Of a stretch of 64,000 nucleotides of DNA, positions 57,022 through 64,000 are shown piece by piece (position 1 is the stretch's first letter; the number at the start of each line of letters is the position of its first letter). This DNA comes from Artocarpus heterophyllus (taxonomy: Eukaryota > Streptophyta > Magnoliopsida > Rosales > Moraceae), in the NCBI GenBank assembly GCA_025403435.1, contig CM046353.1, forward strand, positions 29,414,602 through 29,478,601. Direction: 5' to 3'. The notes under the pieces were generated by a model that had not been told where the DNA came from, did no database searches, and was given only the letters and a program-made list of their open reading frames with translations. The translations under genes were made by a program, and so were the position numbers.

Positions 57022-59032
57022 TGCTAGACATGTATGCCCTAAGGAGTAAAAATGTAACAAGTTTTTGGAGACATTTTTATCAATAAAGAATTTATTTATT
57101 GTTTATATGCCAAATCTTGTCCTCTTTACATTCATATTTGCTTAATGTATGTTAAGAAAATAATAGTCTGAGACTGTCAGTCCAAACCTTTAAGAATTGG
57201 GCATATGATAGACAGATTATGCGGAAGACATGATTCATAAGGTGATGGTCTAAATTATAAGATCTGCAATTGAAGGAATAAACTTGGGCACTTTATTCAT
57301 GCAAAGATTGTTATGTTGTCTATATCCCTATTAGGAGATGGTTTGTCTTGACCATCGAAGGTGGACTCCATGAATAGAAACGTTGGCACATTGTCAAAGG
57401 TGATGATGTGTTGGATCGGGACATAAAGTGAATTGATTTGGATTAATAATTTTGTCTCGGCAAATCGATTCACTTTAAACAATCATTTGTATTGTATCTT
57501 AATCCTAAGATGAATAGTGGGCTCATTGTCTTGACTTGTGTCTTTTGATGTACCAAAGGGTGACACCCATATCTTAATAGTGGTATGCATGCCGGTATAT
57601 TGGAGACATGACTCTTGATAGCGTAGATCTGTTATTCATAAATATGTAATCCATAGCTCCTCTTTAGGAGTAGTGATAACCTCTTATATGCGTTATCTTA
57701 TAATTGAAAAATTAGAGTGCTCAACCATTTGGATACATAGGTGTAATCGATTGGTATACTGTCCTTAGATGGTAAATTTTCTGATGGTGATATAATGGAA
57801 TGTAAGATAAAAATAATAGGAAAGGTAAGATAGAACTTGTCCGTAAGCCGGTTATGGATAATCCTATAGGGATACGATGCACTATGATATGTCATGGAGA
57901 CTTACCTATACGGGCTTCGTAATTCGATGTAGTTTGAGAGTGTAGCTCCAAGCTTTTAGTGGAGTAACGTTGCAGTTGATAATTATGAAATGTATATCTG
58001 GGATATTAGGTGTCGTAATTATCAGGAGCTTGAACTATATAGTTCCATTTGGTCCCCTTTGCTAGCTCACAAAATCCTGTAACGATATGGCGTGCTTTTT
58101 CAATAATTAGTGACTTATGTCAGATTTATTAGATTGGTTAAAATTTGGAAGAATCAGATAATTCATGTTTGTTTATCGGTTGAATTAATTTTGTGATAAA
58201 ATTAATTCAAGATAAACTTGTCGAATTATTGGGATCGGATAATTCTTGTCTGTTTATCGTTTGATTTAATTTTTGAATAAATTAGATCAAGATAAACTTG
58301 TAGAATTATTAGGAATTCATTTATTTTCTTAGAGATTATCTAGATAAAGTTGTTTTAATTAGATAACTTTTCTATTGGGTTATTTGAATTAAAACTAAGA
58401 CTTTATCCTATAGAATCTCAGGTGGATAATAAAAGAATTGCCAGATATTTTTTGACAGTTCGGCATGTCGATCCTCAAGTTCGGCCTGCCATTGGGCAAG
58501 TTCGGCTTGCCGATGTGCGAAGGATAAGATTACGCATTTTAATGCAGATTTTATCAGATATTGATCCGAATTTGATTTCGATTCGAATTTTTGAGACCTA
58601 ATCTATTAAGAACTGACCCTAGGCCTAACCTCTATAAATGGGGAGTAAGTCACATAAGTTATTCAGATCAATTGAGAGATTAAGAGAGATACTATGCTAA
58701 TGAGAATCTGATACTCTCTGAGAGCTCTTGTTCACAAATCACGAACACTAGCTTTGGGTTCTCTCAATTGGTTGGAAGGAGAGTCCCCTAGACGAAAAGC
58801 TGTACATGTGAGCCCACACTCACTCTGATCGTGGATAGAGAATAGCAAAAAAGACTAGTTGGTTGAGGCTCTTCTGGAACGTTACTTCTCTTCACAGATT
58901 GTGCGAGTTCTTTAGCATTCAAAGGTTAGTAAGATCTGGTAAATTTATGCATATAGCATGTCAAACTTGTATTTTAGAAAATACTCTAATATAATTTTTT
59001 TTAAAATTTCACTGCGTACTATTTTTCTAACA
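57022..59032 (+). repeat. Copia 3' LTR
   Basis: Starts TGCTAGACATG after the tract at 57007-57021, ends TCTAACA at 59026-59032. TATAAATG at 58633-58640. Three TTCGGC units start at 58459, 58480 and 58501, exactly 21 bp apart. Confidence 0.93.
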
Positions 59033-59845
59033 TCAAGATGGCCAGTCAAGAAAATAGCCTCTTTTTCTTATAGACCCATTTACGCTTTATGGGTTTTACC
59101 TTTTCGAGAAGGTCCATAAGTTCCTGACTTGATTATTTTTTATAGACTTCATCTCAGCATTTATAGTTTCTGTCTAGAGCTTTAAATGAACATCCTCCAT
59201 ATCCTTTTCTTAAGTGTAGGGATCTCTATCATGATCAACTAGTTCAGCCAAGTAGGCTTCACCATCGAACATATACCTTTCAAGTTGACGGCCGATCTTC
59301 CTACTATGCTGAAGTTCCCTAGGTTGTTGCTATGTCAATTTTTCCACCTCGATTGGATTGCTTTCTGTTGGAACTACCAGACAGATCGTATCACTCACCA
59401 TCTCCTCGAGTACCATCATGGACTTTACCATGTCCAATAAGGTTCTATTTCTTCTCTCAGTTGTGCCATTCTACTAAGGAGTTTCAAGTACAGTCAATTG
59501 GAATAAAATCTCATTCTTTATTAAATGTTCTAAGAACTCATAAGGAGAGGTATTCACCACCTTGATCGGATCAAAGTGATTTTATAAGCTTACCTAATTG
59601 CTTCTCCGTTTCTGCTTGAAACTTCTTAAACTTGTTAAAAGTTTTGTTCTTATGATGCATAAGATAAACATACTCATATCTCGAGTAGTCATCAGTAAAA
59701 GTAATGAGATACTCATGCCCTCCTCGTGCCTTGATGTTCATGGGACCACAAACATCCCTATGCATAAGTTCTAGAACCGTTTTGATTGATTGCCTTTAGA
59801 GCTAAATGGTCTTTTGGTCATTTTACCCTCCAAATAGGATTCACA
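59033..59845 (-). pseudogene. Ty1-copia RT N-terminal linker and integrase, minus strand
   Basis: It continues 49714 after the TSD. A deletion of roughly 150 bp follows the first 20 bases (compare 19390-19550). The linker is at 59060-59330. The integrase tail is mostly deleted near 59415. The core at 59571-59765 reads RDVCGPMNIKARGGHEYLITFTDDYSRYEYVYLMHHK. It belongs to the older minus host element. Confidence 0.8.
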
Positions 59846-60860
59846 TTATGGTATAGATTCTATCTCTAAATGGCTTAAAGGTCCATTCTTTACCAACCTT
59901 TGAATCTTATTAAGGCTTGTGTGACCTAATCGTAAGGGCCAAAGATAAGTCTTATTAGAGTGAGAAGTTTTAATCCTTTCAAAGTTATTATTAACCTTAG
60001 TGTTCAGTTGTAGGTTCATCTTAAATTTGATAAAATATAGATTATGTTGCATCAATCCACTATAGATAAAATAATTGCTTATATGAATCATAACTTTATT
60101 ATCAAAATAAACTAAATAAAAGTCCTTAAATAAACAAGTAATGGAAATTAAATTCCATTGAAGTTGAGGAACATAAAAATAATCTTGCAAAATTAAACTC
60201 CTATAACTATCAAAATAAAAATGGACGCCTCCTACTACTTCAACCAACAATAAGGTTCCATCGCCTATCCGCAACATGAAGTGCATATTCAACATGCTTC
60301 TTGTTTGCTTAAATCCCAACTAAAATTGAACCCCTTTGGCTCGGTTTCCCTTAGAACCAAATGGTCTTTGGGGCATTTTTTCCTCCAAACAAGATTCATA
60401 CTATGGTATAGATTCCACCTCTAAATTGCTTAAAGGTCCATTCCTTACTAACCTTTGAATCCTATTAAGGTTTATGTGAAGTCTTATTAGGTTGAGAAGT
60501 TTTAAACCCTTTGGAGTGGCCATTTATCTCAGTGCTTAGCAGTAAGTCCATCTTTGGTTTGATAAAATATATATTGTTTTGCATCCATCCACTACAGATA
60601 AAAGATTTGCTTTACGAATTACATTATTATTAAAAACAAACTAAAAATGAATCTTTAAATAAACAAGCAATAGAAATTAAATTCCTTTTAAGTTTAGGAG
60701 TATAAAAACAATCTCTCGAAACTAAATTTCTATAACTATCAAAATTAAGATAGATGTCTCCCATTGCTTCAACAACCGTTAGAGTCCCATTGTCCATCCA
60801 TAACATGAAGTGCTTATTTTGCAGACTTCTCATTTCCTTGAACCCCTACAGAGAAACACA
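59846..60860 (-). pseudogene. Ty1-copia GAG-pre-integrase and protease region, present twice in a row
   Basis: 59846-60319 encodes MLRIGDGTLLLVEVVGGVHFYF through WPLRLGHTSLNKIQRL. A second, clearly diverged copy of the same region lies at about 60345-60860 (LWMDNGTLTVVEAMGDIYLNF, SRDCFYTPKLKRNLISIACLF). Both are on minus and in the same order. Each copy has its own frame breaks. The second copy connects normally to gag upstream. Confidence 0.78.
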
Positions 60861-61755
60861 GACATGGTTAATCACTCCAAAATCTATGACCCAAGTGTCA
60901 CTTGATTCTTCAACTAAATAAGTTTTAAAAACTAGAAGTTTGCACTTACCTCCTTTAGCTAGGAAGTCCTCGCAATTCTTCTTAATGTGCCTGATCCTTT
61001 TGTAGAAGAAGCACTTTAGGTTCTTTAAGTTTCACTTCTTCTTCTTCTTTTCCTAGCCCTTTGTCAAAATAGAAAATTTCCCATTCTTGGCCTTGTGCTT
61101 CTTTCCATTGGTGTTGGAACCAAAAGCAACTACCAACTTTGTCTCGCCCCTAGCGGAAGCTTCCCTGATCAGGTTTTCAAACTCTTGCAACTACTTCATT
61201 AACTCAGTTAAGGTTGCATCCTTTCTATTGCACAAATTATTTGAAGCTCTAAACGGGATGAACTCCTTGATAGTGTCTCGAAAACCATAGTCATTTATGA
61301 CTCAACATCGATGTCAACTCTATGGGCTTGAGCCTCAATGATGTAACCCATGACCAACATCATGTGATCCTTCACAAATGTCCCTAATTTTTGCTTGCAG
61401 TTGAGAAGCTTCCAAAAAGCCCTTGTCACTTCGTCAAAGTTTGGCCTCCAAACATGTTCTCAAGATTATCCATGATCTGCTTAGTAGTTTCATGATCTTC
61501 ATGTTGAGCCTATAGCACATTATTCATACTAGCCATGATATAACAACAGGCGTGATCGTCAACATCCCTCTAGCAATCATACAATTGGATTTGTTCATTA
61601 GTGGATTTTCCAATAAGCGCTAGAGGACATGGTATGGTTAGGATAAATTTTATTTCTCAAAGACAAAGACAATGTTTAGGTTCTATTTTCAATCATTATA
61701 ATTCTTGCTAGTTTAAGTGTTTTTGTTAAGTATAGATGATAATGCATTTTTACAT
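60861..61755 (-). pseudogene. Ty1-copia gag, minus strand
   Basis: ATG at 61753-61755 followed by a stop because two bases of the second codon are missing. Gag blocks around 61160-61480 match the other copies (LTELMK-QLQEFENLIREA-like). The zinc knuckle near 60975-61020 reads CFFY...H....C, lacking the second cysteine. A lysine-rich stretch precedes it. Confidence 0.8.
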
Positions 61756-63329
61756 GTTATTCTACAATAAAGATTCGTATATCAAGCATAAGCAAACATA
61801 CAATAATAATTTAGTAAAATAACACAAACATACAAGCAAACATATATAATGCGTTTATTGTCAAAACCTTAAAAAAATCACAACCTTACTATGATGATTC
61901 CTAACTCAGAACTCAACAAGCCATCTATCGGAGACTTGTCAAATTCAATTAGAAACACAGATCCCATTCAATTAGTACATACCATCTAAGACCCATTTGA
62001 TTTAGCACATACTAAAAATCGCGTTCTTTCACCATTAATTTTATTAACATAGCTCTTAGGGGAGGTAAATAATTAAATTAATTTGTTTGTTCAACCATCA
62101 TTTCTACTGTTTTATCCATGGTTTATAATTATCACCTAGGTGAACATCGATAAAATATGTTAAAGCAAATTATCCTTTTGGAGATCTGATTCGGTACATA
62201 ATGCATCCTTTCCTAATGATCGAAACCATCATGTGTTACCTATAGATCAACGATAGAGGCCTTAGGTCCTCTCTTCAAAAACCTTTTCCTACTTAATATT
62301 TTAGAAAATAAGGTATGTTAACATGAATGAACAATTTTAATAAGTAGCAATCCTTATTTTACATTGCATGTCATCAACATACATGGCAAAACATATTATA
62401 AGCAAACAAGCAATGCATTAAGCAAAGCTACAAGCAATATAATAAATAACCATAATATTATGGTTCCATTCCAAAGAAAAGAAAATAAAGATTACAAAAC
62501 TTTTAATTGAAACATTTTATCGATTCTTCACATTATATTATCCCATTGTATCCTTCATCATATGGCATCTGTCTTCCATTTCAATCTCACATCGTTCAAA
62601 ATTTTATTTTTTGGTTTTCATAAAATTTCCAAAGTTTTTCTCAAATTGTCTCATAAAAATAAAATAAAAATGACAACTCAAAATAATCAAGAAACGACTC
62701 TTTGGCGTCTGGCTATCGATCGCCCTTCATTGCGCCAATCGACCGGCTCTGCTCGACAAAATGGCTTTTTAACCATGGCCAGTCGACCACTCATTATGTA
62801 GTATGGTCAACTGCTCTGTCGCAATCCAAACTAGAAAGACATTTTCTTAATTCTTTTTTAATTCTTAATTTAACAACAATTCAAAAAAACTTACAAAAAA
62901 ATTATAAACTTAGAAAATAAATAAACCAACAATCATCTCTTCTAGATCCGTCTTCGATATTTTAATAGAAATTTACAACCAAAATATATATCGTTTCTAG
63001 CTTACAAAATTTCTAAAAAAATTAAATAACAAACCCTAGACGGTGATGATAGAATACCATCTAATTTTATGTAAAACTTAGATACACATTCTTACCTCTA
63101 AGGAACCATAACAGACTTAAATTAATAAAAAAATAATTAAACCAAAAATTTAATTAACAATAATTAATTAATAAACATTTACCATATAATCTCATGACAA
63201 TATATTATAATATAGAAACCTTAGAGTGAAACCTCTCTAAAAATTTAATCCAAGCATAGAAGAGATTAAGATCACATAATTTATGTACATAGCATGATCA
63301 CAAACTCCTCAAAAAGACAGTAAAACAAT
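61756..63329 (-). other. 5' leader of the minus copia host
   Basis: About 1.57 kb between gag and PBS, AT-rich, no gene. It matches the plus leader at 51774-53084 in several blocks (for example the CCTAGGTG and ATTATGGTTCC phrases). At 62715-62790 it holds ATCGATC, ATCGACC, CTCGAC and GTCGACC, the motif type of this element's own LTR and not the TTCGGCC type. Confidence 0.7.
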
Positions 63330-63342
63330 GGCTTTGATACCA
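63330..63342 (-). other. Primer-binding site of the minus copia host
   Basis: On minus TGGTATCAAAGCC lies two bases from the LTR end, one base different from the iMet-type site. Confidence 0.85.
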
Positions 63343-63344
63343 AT

Positions 63345-64000
63345 TGTTAGTAAAAGAGTACACAGTAGATTTTAAAATTTTTTAATAAAAAAAAGTGTTC
63401 TATAAACAAGTTAGACATGTTATATACAATAAATCAGTAACAGATTTTACGTACCTCTTGAAATTGGAATCGTACTTCTAACAGAAAAATGTTTAACATA
63501 ACCACTATTGAGAATCGCGTCTAAAAGAGCTTCAACCAACTAGTCTTCTTCAATATTCTCTTTACCACGATTGGAGTGCAAGTGGGCACACTTCGTTCAA
63601 TTCTCTTTTGGTAACTCTCCCCACAATCATAAAAGAAAAAAATCAGAATCATCGTTCTAGGTGTTGAACAATAATTTCCTAGAGTAGTATAATTTCTCTT
63701 TTTAGAAAATGTCTCTCTAAAACCTCTCAAGTGGCCTCCCTTGATGTTAATAATAATATGAAAGCATAAGAACACATTACCTATTTATAGGGAGTCATTA
63801 GGCATCTACTTTTATCAAATTGGGTCTCAAATTCAAATTAGAATCAAATCTCAAAATGAAAATGTAGGAGACTCGTATCTAGATAAAGCAGGGGCAATCG
63901 ACTACCCCTTGTGTATCGTAATTGACTGCTTAGTTAGTGCTAACCTAGCAGACACATTTTTTAGCCTCTCAAAGTTATTCAACTCACCTGTTTTTCAGTC
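63345..64000 (-). repeat. 5' LTR of the minus copia host, cut by the window edge
   Basis: Starts TGTTAGTAAAAG on plus and matches 46604-47260. GTCGACC-type motifs are decayed here (ATCGACT at 63897 and TTGACT near 63921), at the same spacing of about 24 bp as in the partner LTR. Confidence 0.85.

Larger units (their letters stand above)
49715..59032 (+). mobile_element. Complete Ty1-copia element, 9.3 kb, TSD TCAAG
   Basis: LTRs 49715-51757 and 57022-59032, PBS 51760-51772, leader, gag, protease, integrase, RT, RNase H, polypurine tract 57007-57021. TCAAG at 49710-49714 is repeated at 59033-59037, and the flanks join as continuous minus-strand copia RT. Domain order (integrase before RT) is that of copia. 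LTRs agree at roughly nine of ten bases in the first 230 bp compared by eye. All reading frames are broken. It is the reference copy for the family in this window. Confidence 0.93.
46604..64000 (-). mobile_element. Minus-strand copia element (older subfamily), interrupted, cut by right window edge
   Basis: 3' LTR 46604-48564, RNase H and RT 48565-49714, then after the plus copia insertion RT linker, integrase, GAG-pre-integrase, gag (59033-61755), leader (61756-63329), PBS (63330-63342) and the start of the 5' LTR (63345-64000). The two LTR parts match each other (GTACAC/GTACAT start, GTTATATAC and AATCAGTAACAG blocks) better than they match the TGTTAGACATG-type LTRs at their U5 ends. The gag start codon is followed at once by a stop after loss of two bases. 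Confidence 0.85.

Noticed and set aside
1..64000. Cellular genes, tRNA, rRNA or microRNA precursors
   Set aside because: Every coding motif recognised belongs to a retrotransposon. I saw no tRNA cloverleaf boxes or rRNA blocks; a covariance-model scan would be needed to exclude small RNAs.

Overview
The window is plant nuclear DNA made almost entirely of LTR retrotransposons nested in one another. I find no cellular gene, tRNA, rRNA or CRISPR array. The elements are plant-type Ty1-copia, a chromovirus (Tekay/Del-like) Ty3-gypsy with a chromodomain, an Athila/Tat-like Ty3-gypsy, a gag-only non-autonomous LTR element, and one small MITE. All coding regions are broken. I cannot name the species. 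LTR edges were set by eye from repeated copies, TG..CA-type ends, primer-binding sites, polypurine tracts and target-site duplications (TSDs).

Layout. 1-3891: copia gag on the minus strand joined head-to-head to a plus-strand RNase H plus LTR (chimera 1). 3892-4987: unassigned AT-rich spacer. 4988-26473: copia arms pointing outwards (minus 4988-7269 and 14434-16151; plus 24148-26473; chimera 2). These are interrupted by the non-autonomous element at 7270-14433 (TSD GAGGC) and by another inverted copia unit at 16152-24147 (chimera 3). 26474-46603: an Athila/Tat-like element with gag, protease, RT, RNase H, integrase and a downstream ORF. It is split by a solo copia LTR at 27790-29822 (TSD GAAAA, itself carrying a 156-bp MITE) and by a complete chromovirus at 31491-40598 (minus, TSD ATAGA). 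46604-64000: a minus-strand copia element running off the right edge, split by a complete plus-strand copia element at 49715-59032 (TSD TCAAG).

Relative age. The chromovirus is the youngest insertion, since its LTRs are nearly identical over long stretches. The complete plus copia has LTRs that agree at roughly nine bases in ten in the part I compared. The Athila-like element and the minus-strand copia hosts are older and more decayed.

Most notable signals. (1) Unrelated LTR families carry short GC-rich motifs repeated at about 21-bp spacing, two helical turns. The core is TTCGGCCTGCCGAT in the copia LTRs and leader and also in the chromovirus LTRs. It is YTRYAGCG, arranged in eight pairs, in the Athila-like element. 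It is GTCGACC in the other copia subfamily, again in both its LTR and its leader. (2) Three copia units are inverted chimeras with outward-facing 3' arms and no 5' end. (3) The chromovirus polyprotein is interrupted by 14 stops of which 13 are TAG, a pattern expected from deamination of methylated CHG sites.
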